A DNA stretch of 36,877 nucleotides from JAMOBE01 sp039908285 (GTDB lineage Bacteria; Pseudomonadota; Alphaproteobacteria; Rhodospirillales; Rhodospirillaceae). Shown here one piece after another: positions 7,881 to 15,179 of this stretch. The notes below the pieces were generated by a model that did not search any database, was not told where the DNA came from, and worked only from the letters and a program-made list of their open reading frames with translations. A program made the translations under genes and the position numbers. The first letter of the stretch is position 1. Every line of letters starts with the position of its first letter. The DNA lies in assembly GCA_039908285.1 (NCBI GenBank), contig JAMOBE010000030.1:1-36877 (forward strand), written 5' to 3'.

Positions 7881-8471
7881 TCAACCCATCACGGCGCCGT
7901 TCCAGCCCATGGCAACGTCGAGGGCGGCGTGCAGGATCGTCATGTGCATGATCTCGACGAAGCCGTACTGGTCGCTCGCCACATAGGCGTTGACGTGGCC
8001 CAGGCGCCGCAGCGGATTGTCGGGGGAGAAGCCGCTCAGGGTCATCACCCGGCAGCCGCGGTCGCGGGCCGTCTCCACCGCCCGCAGGATGTTGACCGAC
8101 CGGCCTGAGCTGGAAATGGCGAACAATAGGTCGCCCTCGACGGCATGGAGGTCGATCTGCTTGGCGAACACCTGCTCATAGCCCAGGTCGTTGGCGAGAC
8201 AGGTCAGGGCCGCCGGGTCGTTGAAGGCCAGCGATCGCATGCCGCCGTTCTTCGAGTAGTCGATGGCGAGGTGACTGGCGATCCCGGCGCTGCCGCCGTT
8301 GCCGATGAACATGATCTTGCGGCCCGCGGCGTGGGTGGCGCGGGCGGTGGTCGCGGCCCAGTGGCCCGCCGCCTCCATGGTCATCGCCGCTCCGGCCGCA
8401 TCGGTGGCTTCCAGCGACCCGGACAGAGTGCGCAGACTGGCGAAATAACGATCGAAGAGGCCGTTCTCCAT
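7881..8471 (-). CDS. SIS-domain phosphoheptose isomerase (GmhA-like)
   Basis: This 196-aa cytoplasmic sugar isomerase resembles GmhA, which converts sedoheptulose 7-phosphate to D-glycero-D-manno-heptose 7-phosphate for the LPS inner core. Visible motifs are GNGGSA (57-62), the SSSGRS phosphate loop (about 119-124) and the C-terminal helix with EIMHMTILH that carries metal or substrate ligands in this family. The start at ATG 8471 has GGAGG about ten bases upstream; longer in-frame starts run back to the divergent gene and add non-homologous sequence. No other heptose genes are adjacent, so the exact sugar is inferred. DiaA-like, non-enzymatic SIS proteins are a less likely alternative. Confidence 0.85.
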   Translation of the reverse strand: MENGLFDRYFASLRTLSGSLEATDAAGAAMTMEAAGHWAATTARATHAAGRKIMFIGNGGSAGIASHLAIDYSKNGGMRSLAFNDPAALTCLANDLGYEQVFAKQIDLHAVEGDLLFAISSSGRSVNILRAVETARDRGCRVMTLSGFSPDNPLRRLGHVNAYVASDQYGFVEIMHMTILHAALDVAMGWNGAVMG

Positions 8472-8583
8472 GGCCAGGATCCTCCAGCAGCCGATGCGAC
8501 CGTCTGCATAGTCCAGATGACGCACCGGCGCAAGCAGGGCAACGTCCGTTGACATGAGGTTTCGGGAGCCTCACTATACGGAC

Positions 8584-8871
8584 ATGAGCACGCTCGCCAT
8601 CGATACGTTCAGGATCATCAAGCGACTGAAGGAAGCCGGGTTCACCGAGCCCCAGGCGGAGACCGTCACCGACGTGCTGCGGGAGGCCCGGGAGGCCGAC
8701 CTTCAAGGCCTGGCGACCAAGGCCGATCTGCGAGAAATGGAATTGCGCGGCAAGGCCGATCTGCGGGAAATGGAGTTGCGCGGCAAGGCCGAAATGCTTG
8801 TCCTGAAGTGGATGGTCGGATTCAATCTGGCCTTGAGCGTTGCCATCGTCACCAGGCTGCTTATGCACTGA
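8584..8871 (+). CDS. Small coiled-coil membrane protein (DUF1640/CCDC90-like)
   Basis: The 95-aa protein has a helical N-terminal part (IDTFRIIKRLKEAGF), a charged coiled-coil stretch and one C-terminal membrane helix (VGFNLALSVAIVTRLLM). The pattern matches the DUF1640 / mitochondrial MCUR1-CCDC90 family, which is common in alphaproteobacteria and of unknown function there. The coiled coil contains an exact 11-residue tandem repeat (ADLREMELRGK, then the same again), encoded by a 33-base DNA repeat starting at 8719 and 8752 with a partial third copy at 8785. Such units can vary in number between relatives. It starts divergently from the GmhA-like gene and lies just upstream of rnpB. Confidence 0.75.
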   Translation: MSTLAIDTFRIIKRLKEAGFTEPQAETVTDVLREAREADLQGLATKADLREMELRGKADLREMELRGKAEMLVLKWMVGFNLALSVAIVTRLLMH

Positions 8872-8905
8872 CCTCAGGAAACCGGATAGTCCTGAATCCA
8901 TGTCT

Positions 8906-8933
8906 TTGACGGCGGCCACGAACACGCTACACT
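8906..8933 (+). promoter_or_regulatory. Sigma-70 promoter of rnpB
   Basis: TTGACG at 8906-8911 and TACACT at 8928-8933 are separated by 16 bases. The -10 ends six bases before the first paired base of RNase P RNA at 8940, the expected start-site distance. Confidence 0.8.
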
Positions 8934-8939
8934 GTGGTG

Positions 8940-9363
8940 GCGTCAGATGGCCGGATGGCCGCCTTTCGCCGCGCCAGCCGCGGCGGGGGGAGGAAAGTCC
9001 GGGCTCCACGGAAACACGGTGCCGGGTAACCCCCGGCGAGGGTGACCTCAGGGAAAGTGCCACAGAGAGCAGACCGCCGGCACGGGCCGTGGACCTTCGG
9101 GTCCGGGGCTTGTCGGCAAGGGTGAAAGGGTGCGGCAAGAGCGCACCGCGGCCCCGGCAACGGGGGCGGCATGGCAAACCCCACCGGGAGCAAGACCAAG
9201 TAGGGACGGCTCGCCGTCCTTCCGGCAACGGAGGGAACGGCACGCGGGTTTCCGCGCCGCCGTCCGGGTCGGTCGCGCGAGGCGTTCGGTAACGGACGTC
9301 CCAGATGAATGGCCATCCCCCACGCGAGTGGGGACAGAACCCGGCTTACAGGCCATCTGACGC
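8940..9363 (+). ncRNA. rnpB: RNase P RNA (class A)
   Basis: This is the catalytic RNA that removes 5' leaders from pre-tRNAs. The 5' end GCGTCAGATGGCC (8940-8952) pairs with GGCCATCTGACGC (9351-9363), forming helix P1. Conserved blocks appear in order: GAGGAAAGTCCGGGCTCCAC, CAGGGAAAGTGCCACAGAG, the GGGTGAAA region, GTGCGGCAAGAGCGCACC, GGCAACGGG, GGCAAACCCCACC, AGCAAGACCAAGTAGGG and AGAACCCGGCTTACAGGCC. At about 424 nt the length is normal for an alphaproteobacterium. It has its own promoter (8906-8933) and a strong terminator (9413-9448). Confidence 0.96.
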
Positions 9364-9412
9364 CCCGGCCTCACCAGGGCAATCGGCTGAAGTGAGAACC
9401 GCCACCTTCACT

Positions 9413-9448
9413 CCCTCTCCCCCCGGAAGAGGGGGGAGAGGGCTTTTT
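9413..9448 (+). terminator. rnpB terminator formed by palindrome copy 2
   Basis: CCCTCTCCCCCC (9413-9424) and GGGGGGAGAGGG (9431-9442) form a 12-bp stem with a 6-base loop, followed by CTTTTT. This has the form of a classical rho-independent terminator. Its sequence belongs to the dispersed palindrome family also found at 3891, 26112 and 26184, so the repeat may have been recruited as, or have spread from, a terminator. Confidence 0.85.
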
Positions 9449-9477
9449 GATCGGTTCGCCCGATTGCCTTGCTGGCC

Positions 9478-10104
9478 TCACAGATAGGGATTGCTCCGCC
9501 GTTCCGTGCCGAAGGTGGAATTGGGGCCGTGACCGGAGATGAAGGTCACGTCGTCACCGAGGGGCAGCAGCCGCTCGCGGATGGAGCGGATCAGCGTGGC
9601 GTGGTCGCCGCCGGGAAAGTCGGTCCGGCCGATGGATCCCTGGAACAATACGTCGCCCACCAGCGCCACCCGGCTCGAGGGCTCGAAGAACACCACGTGG
9701 CCGGCGGAATGGCCGGGGCAGTGCAGGACGGACAGGACGATCGTGCCGAACGTGACGGTATCCCCGTCCTCGAGCCAGCGGTCGGGGGTGAACCTCTTGC
9801 CGAAGGTGACTCCGAACATCCGCGCCTGGTCGGTCATCTGATCCAGCCAGGGCTTGTCGTCCCTGTGGGGCCCCTCGATGGGGACGCCAAGGCTCTTCGC
9901 CAGAATCCCCGCCTCGCCGGCATGGTCGATGTGTCCATGGGTGAGCAGGATCTTCTCGATCGTCACCCCCTTCGCCTCGGCGGTACGGGTGATGCGATCG
10001 AGGTCGCCCCCGGGGTCGACCGCGGCGCCCTTCATGGTCTCGCTGCACCACACCAGGGAGCAGTTCTGCGCGAACGGAGTCACCTGCACCGTGACGTACA
10101 TCAT
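9478..10104 (-). CDS. Metallo-beta-lactamase-fold hydrolase (YcbL/glyoxalase II-like)
   Basis: This 208-aa enzyme has the binuclear metal site of the glyoxalase II group: THGHIDH (55-61), a later His in CPGHSAGH, the bridging Asp in VGDVLFQGSIGRTDF, and SGHGP near the C-terminus. GSIGRTDFPGGD is characteristic of YcbL-type proteins, which hydrolyse S-lactoylglutathione or related thioesters and lack the C-terminal glutathione-binding domain of full GloB. Three start codons lie in a row (GTG 10107, ATG 10104, ATG 10101); GGAGA upstream suits 10104. It is a single gene between rnpB and ctrA. The fold is certain; the substrate is not. Confidence 0.88.
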   Translation of the reverse strand: MMYVTVQVTPFAQNCSLVWCSETMKGAAVDPGGDLDRITRTAEAKGVTIEKILLTHGHIDHAGEAGILAKSLGVPIEGPHRDDKPWLDQMTDQARMFGVTFGKRFTPDRWLEDGDTVTFGTIVLSVLHCPGHSAGHVVFFEPSSRVALVGDVLFQGSIGRTDFPGGDHATLIRSIRERLLPLGDDVTFISGHGPNSTFGTERRSNPYL

Positions 10105-10168
10105 CACTCTCGTTTCTCCTGGTATCAGGGGGCGGGGGTCGCTGTCGTGGCAGATTGTCAGCGGCGGG

Positions 10169-10888
<720 letters not shown>

Positions 10889-10978
10889 CGGCGCTACCCC
10901 AGGGCGGTACGGGCGACGGCCCGTCAACGGCGGCGGGGACACCTTGACTGCTGTCTGTCCCCGTATGATCCGCCGACA

Positions 10979-10993
10979 TTTACCGCGCATTAA
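10979..10993. promoter_or_regulatory. Near-consensus CtrA binding box between ctrA and fliI
   Basis: TTTA-N7-TTAA on the plus strand (TTAA-N7-TAAA on the minus) differs by one base from the TTAA-N7-TTAA CtrA box. It lies 58 bases upstream of the fliI start and 91 upstream of ctrA, where it could act in ctrA autoregulation and in flagellar control. TTGACT at 10944 and TATGAT nearby are spaced too closely for a normal sigma-70 promoter. Confidence 0.5.
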
Positions 10994-11050
10994 GACCTAA
11001 GGCCTGATTATGAAGTCGAATATGACCCAGAGCAAGGGGTGTCAGCGGCC

Positions 11051-12388
11051 ATGGCCCTCCTGATCCGTAATCTTTTGAGTGAGATTGACCATATGGCCGA
11101 ACATCGGCTGTATGGGCGCGTCACCAGCGTCCAGGGGATGCTGGTGGAAATCGGCGGGGCGCGGGGCGCGCTGTCCGTCGGGGATCGCTGCACCCTGATC
11201 GCCCGCGGTGATCGGCATGTGCTGTGCGAGGTGGTGGGCTTCCGCGAGGGGCGGGTCCTTTTGATGCCGTTCGAGGCGCTGGACGGCGTCGGGCTCGGCT
11301 GTCGCGCCGAGGTGGCCGAGTCCCAGCCCGCCATCTATCCCGACCAGGGCTGGCTCGGCCGGGTGATCAACGCCATGGGCGAGCCCATCGACAGCCAGGG
11401 ACCGCTGCCGACGGGGTCGGTCGCCTATCCGATCCGCAACCGCCCGCCGCCGGCCCACACCCGCCGCCGGGTCGCCGGCAAGATCGATCTCGGCGTGCGG
11501 GCGATCAACACCTTCCTCACCTGCTGCAAGGGGCAGCGCATGGGCATCTTCGCCGGCTCGGGCGTGGGCAAGTCGTCGCTGATGTCGATGATGGCGCGCC
11601 ACTCCACCGCCGACGTCAACGTGCTGGGTCTGGTGGGCGAGCGTGGCCGCGAGGGTCGCGAGTTCATCGAGGACGATCTCGGCATCGAGGGCCTGGCCCG
11701 CAGCGTGGTGGTGATGGCCACCTCCGACGAGAGTCCGCTGATGCGCCGCCAGGCTGCCTACGTCACCCTGGCCGTCGCCGAGTACTTCCGCGACCAGGGG
11801 CAGGACGTGGTGTGCATGATGGACAGCGTCACCCGCTTCGCCATGGCCCAGCGCGAAATCAGCCTGGCGGCGGGCGAGCCGCCGGCCACCAAGGGCTATA
11901 CCCCGACGGTGTTCGCCGAACTGCCGAAGCTCCTGGAGCGGGCCGGTCCCGGCACCGAACGCGACCGCGGCAGCATCACCGGGCTGTTCACCGTGCTGGT
12001 GGACGGCGACGACCACAACGAGCCCATCGCCGACGCGGTGCGCAGCATCCTCGACGGCCACATCGTGCTGGAACGATCCATCGGCGAGCGCGGCCGCTAC
12101 CCGGCCATCAACATCCTGCGCAGCGTGTCGCGAACCATGCCGGCCTGCAACACCGCCGAGGAGAACGATCTGGTCGGCACGGCGCGGCGTCTTTTGTCCA
12201 CCTACGAGGACATGGCCGAGCTGATCCGCCTCGGCGCCTATCGCCGCGGCAGCAATCCCGAAGTGGACACCGCCATCTACTACTACCCGGCGCTGGAGAA
12301 TTTCCTCGGCCAGCGCAAGGCGGAAAAGACCGATCTCGCCATGGGCTACCAGATGCTGGCGGAGATCCTCGTTCCGCCAGGGGGCTAG
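11051..12388 (+). CDS. fliI: Flagellar type III export ATPase FliI
   Basis: FliI is the hexameric ATPase at the cytoplasmic base of the flagellar export gate, related to the F1 beta subunit. The 445-aa protein has a beta-barrel N-terminus (YGRVTSVQGMLVEIGG), Walker A AGSGVGKS (168-175), GLVGERGREGREFIEDDL, Walker B VVCMMDSVTRFAMAQREI and a C-terminal domain. A short motif, KGYTPTVFAELPKLLERAG, is typical of FliI. The start at ATG 11051 gives MALLIRNLLSEID, matching alphaproteobacterial homologues; GTG 11039 is possible and ATG 11093 lacks a ribosome site. fliJ follows 19 bases after the stop. HrcN/SctN is excluded by sequence and by the fliJ/ctrA context. Confidence 0.94.
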   Translation: MALLIRNLLSEIDHMAEHRLYGRVTSVQGMLVEIGGARGALSVGDRCTLIARGDRHVLCEVVGFREGRVLLMPFEALDGVGLGCRAEVAESQPAIYPDQGWLGRVINAMGEPIDSQGPLPTGSVAYPIRNRPPPAHTRRRVAGKIDLGVRAINTFLTCCKGQRMGIFAGSGVGKSSLMSMMARHSTADVNVLGLVGERGREGREFIEDDLGIEGLARSVVVMATSDESPLMRRQAAYVTLAVAEYFRDQGQDVVCMMDSVTRFAMAQREISLAAGEPPATKGYTPTVFAELPKLLERAGPGTERDRGSITGLFTVLVDGDDHNEPIADAVRSILDGHIVLERSIGERGRYPAINILRSVSRTMPACNTAEENDLVGTARRLLSTYEDMAELIRLGAYRRGSNPEVDTAIYYYPALENFLGQRKAEKTDLAMGYQMLAEILVPPGG

Positions 12389-12407
12389 GGGGCTAGAGGG
12401 CTAAGCC

Positions 12408-12854
12408 GTGGGCAAGGACCTGAAATCGCTGATCCGCTTCAGCAAGTGGGGCGTGGACGAAAAGCGCCGGGCGCTGGGTGAGATGTTGCGGCGCGAGGCC
12501 GAGGTGGTGGAGGCCCAGGACCAGCTCGAGGCGGAGCTGCGCCACGAACAGCAGGTGGCGGCGGCGGACATGGAGGGCATCGGCATGGTGTACAGCGCCT
12601 ATGCCCACCGCTACATGGCCCGGCGCGAGGACCTGGCCCAGACCCTCGCCAACGTCCAGGGCCTGATCGCCAAGGCCCAGGACGAGCTGGCCGAGGCCTA
12701 TCGCGAACTCAAGACCTACGAAATCAGCCAGGCCAACCGCGAAAAGCGCCAGCGCGAGGAGGAGGGCCGCCGCGACCAAGCCGTCCTGGACGAAATCGGC
12801 CTCAACCTCCACCGCCGCCGCCAACTGGCCGAAACCCGCGAGCGCGAAGAGTGA
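12408..12854 (+). CDS. fliJ: Flagellar export chaperone/stalk protein FliJ
   Basis: FliJ is a 148-aa almost entirely helical coiled coil (residues 5-145, rich in Glu, Arg, Gln and Ala). It inserts into the FliI ring and couples it to FlhA, like the gamma subunit of F1. Sequence similarity is low, as is usual for this family, and the call rests on length, coiled-coil character and position after fliI. Translation starts at GTG 12408. The 19-base gap carries three copies of a GGGGGCTAG-like unit (12381-12402) that place stop codons close together and provide a weak G-rich ribosome site. It converges on a response regulator gene, with a hairpin between. Confidence 0.85.
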   Translation: MGKDLKSLIRFSKWGVDEKRRALGEMLRREAEVVEAQDQLEAELRHEQQVAAADMEGIGMVYSAYAHRYMARREDLAQTLANVQGLIAKAQDELAEAYRELKTYEISQANREKRQREEEGRRDQAVLDEIGLNLHRRRQLAETREREE

Positions 12855-12913
12855 TGGTGGGGCTGGAACGCGGTGGGGCACAAAGCCAATGACCGCGAAA
12901 CACGACGCCGCCA

Positions 12914-12938
12914 CGACACCCCGTGTCGCGTCATTTTT
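12914..12938 (+). terminator. Possible fliIJ terminator
   Basis: CGACAC (12914-12919) and GTGTCG (12923-12928) form a short stem with a 3-base loop, followed by CGTCATTTTT. GACG/CGTC outside the core can extend it imperfectly. It lies between convergent fliJ and the response regulator gene. Confidence 0.5.
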
Positions 12939-12992
12939 CTCAAAGCCCGGACGGAGTAGGGTCGCGTGAGTCGATCTTTCCATTCGCCGGGA

Positions 12993-13373
12993 TCACTCCC
13001 CGACGCCGGCCTGGCGCAGGACCTCGTGGAGTTCGGCCGGATCGAACGGCTTGCCGAGAAACGCGAGGGGGTGGGTGGCCTCGGCGCGGGCGAGGGTCTT
13101 CGGATCGCGTGAGCCGCTGATGAAGATGCTGCCGACGTCAAGGCGCTCGCGCAGCACCTCCGCCACCGCGACGCCGTCCATGATGCCGTCGAGGGTTATG
13201 TCCACCAGCGCCACGCTGGGGTGCTCCTGTTCCGCCGTCTCCACCGCCTCCTGACCCGATGCGACGATGCCGACGACGTCATAGCCCCAGCTTTCGAGAA
13301 GCATTTCGAGGCCAAGGGCGACCATCGCCTCGTCCTCGACGATCATGACGCGACCGCTCTCTTCACCGTTCAT
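12993..13373 (-). CDS. Single-domain response regulator
   Basis: This 126-aa receiver has no output domain. It has an acidic pair in VMIVEDEAMVA, phospho-acceptor Asp58 (VALVDITLDG), the conserved Ser/Thr region IFISGS and Lys in LGKPFDPAEL. The start ATG 13373 overlaps the stop of the upstream HisKA_2 kinase (ATGA), so the two are translationally coupled and presumably cognate. Receivers paired with HisKA_2 kinases often act as phosphate shuttles or by protein interaction. Longer in-frame starts would lie inside the kinase gene and are rejected. Confidence 0.85.
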   Translation of the reverse strand: MNGEESGRVMIVEDEAMVALGLEMLLESWGYDVVGIVASGQEAVETAEQEHPSVALVDITLDGIMDGVAVAEVLRERLDVGSIFISGSRDPKTLARAEATHPLAFLGKPFDPAELHEVLRQAGVGE

Positions 13374-14713
13374 TGGTTTGCCATGCTGCTGATGGGAAAG
13401 CGCAACGTGATCCTCGTCCCGGTGTCCATGGAGATGTCGAGGGTCGCCTTGGCCTGACGGGCCAGGGCGCCGATCATCTTCATCCCGAATCCGCCATGCC
13501 GGTGGGTCGGTGCTGCGCCGACCACGAAGCCGACACCGTTGTCGTGGATGGTCAGCAGTGCCTCGTCGTCCGACAGCGGACGCAGGATGATGTCGATGCG
13601 GGGATGCTCCACGCCACGGAACGCATGTTTCAGGCAATTGAGGATGATTTCGTTCGCCGCCAGGCCGAGCGAGATGGCCTTGTCCACCGGTACCGACAGC
13701 GGCACCACGTCGACGGTCGCCGTGACGTCGATTCCCTCCGTCATCGTGCGGGCCAGCAGGCGGAGATAGGCGCCCAGATCCACCCGCGTCAGGTCGCCGG
13801 ACCGGTAGAGCTGGTCCTGCATCATCGCGATCGACCGGACCCGGCTCGCCACCTCCAGGAGTACCTGCCGGTCGGCGTCGTCGTGCATCCTTGGACCCGC
13901 GCCCTGGATGAAGGTCAGAATGACCTGGAGGTTGTTGTTGACGCGGTGATACAGTTCATGAAGAAGAATCTCCTTCTCCTTGATGGTGGTCTCGAGATTG
14001 AACTGTGTCCGCTTCTGCTGCGTTATCTCGGCAAAGACGCACTCGAAGGACTGGAGCCCGCCGCCGCTGCTCTGCACCTTTTGCAGCTTCGCCAGCAGCC
14101 ATCCGTTCTCCTCTCCACGGACCTGGACTTCCACCGCCGCGCTTCCGATCATCAGATCGCCGATATCGCCATGAATGTATTCACTCAAGGCGTGGCCGCG
14201 GGCGGTGCCGGCGTGAACCAGATGGCTGAACGTCGGGTTCGCTTCGAGGATGATCCCGTCGGGCGTACAATGGCAGACGCCGACCGGGACCCGGTCGAAC
14301 AGGCGGACATAGAGTTCCGGCGCCACCAGGCTGGCATTGATCCGTTGCTTGCGAGCGACGTTCTGCGCCACGGTCGCACCGAGGAGGCCATGCCAGCCGC
14401 CCTTCTTCATCAGGTAATCGTCGAGGCCGGCCTTCATGGCCTCCACGGCCACATCCTCCCCCACCACGCCACTCACCATCACCACGGCGCAGCCCGGATA
14501 GCACACCTTGATCCGCGGCAGCAGCTCGGTCCCCCGCGCCCAGCCCAGGGCGTAATCAATGACCGCGGCATCGTATCCCGGTCGCCTGAGGGCCTCGTCG
14601 AACTCACCGCTCGCCCCCACCTCGACGACGGTCGCTCCCGCCAGCTCACGCCGCAGCTCACGCGCCATCAGCAACCGATCAGTCTCGTTGTCGTCAACGA
14701 GCAGAATGTCCAT
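13370..14713 (-). CDS. Receiver-PAS-HisKA_2 histidine kinase (soluble)
   Basis: This 447-aa cytoplasmic kinase carries an N-terminal receiver (MDILLVDDNETDR, Asp53 in AAVIDYALG), a PAS-like domain (about 133-235, LFDRVPVGVCHCTPDGIILEAN), and a HisKA_2 dimerisation domain with LHELYHRVNNNLQVI (His256 likely phosphorylated). A C-terminal ATPase follows (NEIILNCLKHAF, DNGVGF, GGFGMKMI). HisKA_2 kinases normally have HHRVKNN; here the first His is Tyr and Lys is Asn. The receiver-first order suggests that it receives phosphate from another kinase or is feedback-controlled. The start at ATG 14713 begins the receiver directly; the open frame upstream to 14857 has no matching domain. Its promoter must lie in or near the repeat element at 14856-15117. 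Confidence 0.88.
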   Translation of the reverse strand: MDILLVDDNETDRLLMARELRRELAGATVVEVGASGEFDEALRRPGYDAAVIDYALGWARGTELLPRIKVCYPGCAVVMVSGVVGEDVAVEAMKAGLDDYLMKKGGWHGLLGATVAQNVARKQRINASLVAPELYVRLFDRVPVGVCHCTPDGIILEANPTFSHLVHAGTARGHALSEYIHGDIGDLMIGSAAVEVQVRGEENGWLLAKLQKVQSSGGGLQSFECVFAEITQQKRTQFNLETTIKEKEILLHELYHRVNNNLQVILTFIQGAGPRMHDDADRQVLLEVASRVRSIAMMQDQLYRSGDLTRVDLGAYLRLLARTMTEGIDVTATVDVVPLSVPVDKAISLGLAANEIILNCLKHAFRGVEHPRIDIILRPLSDDEALLTIHDNGVGFVVGAAPTHRHGGFGMKMIGALARQAKATLDISMDTGTRITLRFPISSMANQ

Positions 14714-14855
14714 CACCGACTCCGCTACCGAGCCCACTCCCTCGATATGTAATGTCGGAGGAAAAAGACAATATGCCCAGTCGGCGCCGCAACTGAAGCG
14801 CGCATATCTTTCGTGCGCGGTAATTCTATCCAGGATGGCAGGCTGTATTATTCCC

Positions 14856-15117
14856 ACCGTGTCGTGAAGTGATAATCAGCGTGTCCGCCCAAAGAAAGAA
14901 GGCGCAACACGGATTAACACGGATATCCACGGATAAACACGGATGGCAGCGGAGTTTGACATAGGCTTACGTGAGACGCATGTAAACATCGTGCTTTATT
15001 AATTATTATTAATAACACATGGTCACGGGTAAAGCTGGGGCAGCTTCCTGGTATTCTGCATCCGTGTTCATCCGTGGATATCCGTGTTTATCCGTGTTGC
15101 GCCTTTTTTCTCAAAGC
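14856..15117. repeat. Dispersed ACACGGAT element, copy 2, with a 47-bp imperfect stem
   Basis: The block 14856-14888 matches 1523-1555 at 32 of 33 positions. The segment 14899-14945, made of repeated ACACGGAT/CCACGGAT units, is the reverse complement of 15059-15105 with only two mismatches. The 113-base loop is AT-rich and holds a second hairpin, TTATTAAT-TATT-ATTAATAA at 14996-15015. It fills most of the 466-base gap between the PAS-PAS kinase gene and the HisKA_2 kinase gene. No open reading frame in it looks real. It may be a small non-autonomous repeat or a regulatory RNA or DNA structure. Confidence 0.75.
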
Positions 15118-15179
15118 CAGCACACTGGTGACCGGCTCATGTCATTGATGTCGTGAGCCAACCATTACGCTTGACGGCA

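Noticed and set aside
11051..12854. fliIJ as a virulence-type secretion ATPase pair
   Set aside because: The FliI motifs, the FliJ partner and the ctrA neighbour fit flagellar export. No other injectisome genes are present.
14714..14857. N-terminal extension of the HisKA_2 kinase to 14857
   Set aside because: The extra 48 residues match no domain, while ATG 14713 begins the receiver exactly (MDILLVDDNE) and has a GGAG ribosome site.
14899..15105. CRISPR-like array from the repeated ACACGGAT units
   Set aside because: The units are about 16 bases, adjacent and inverted, with no spacers and no cas genes nearby. The same applies to the 30-base rpsD repeat and the 33-base coiled-coil repeat.
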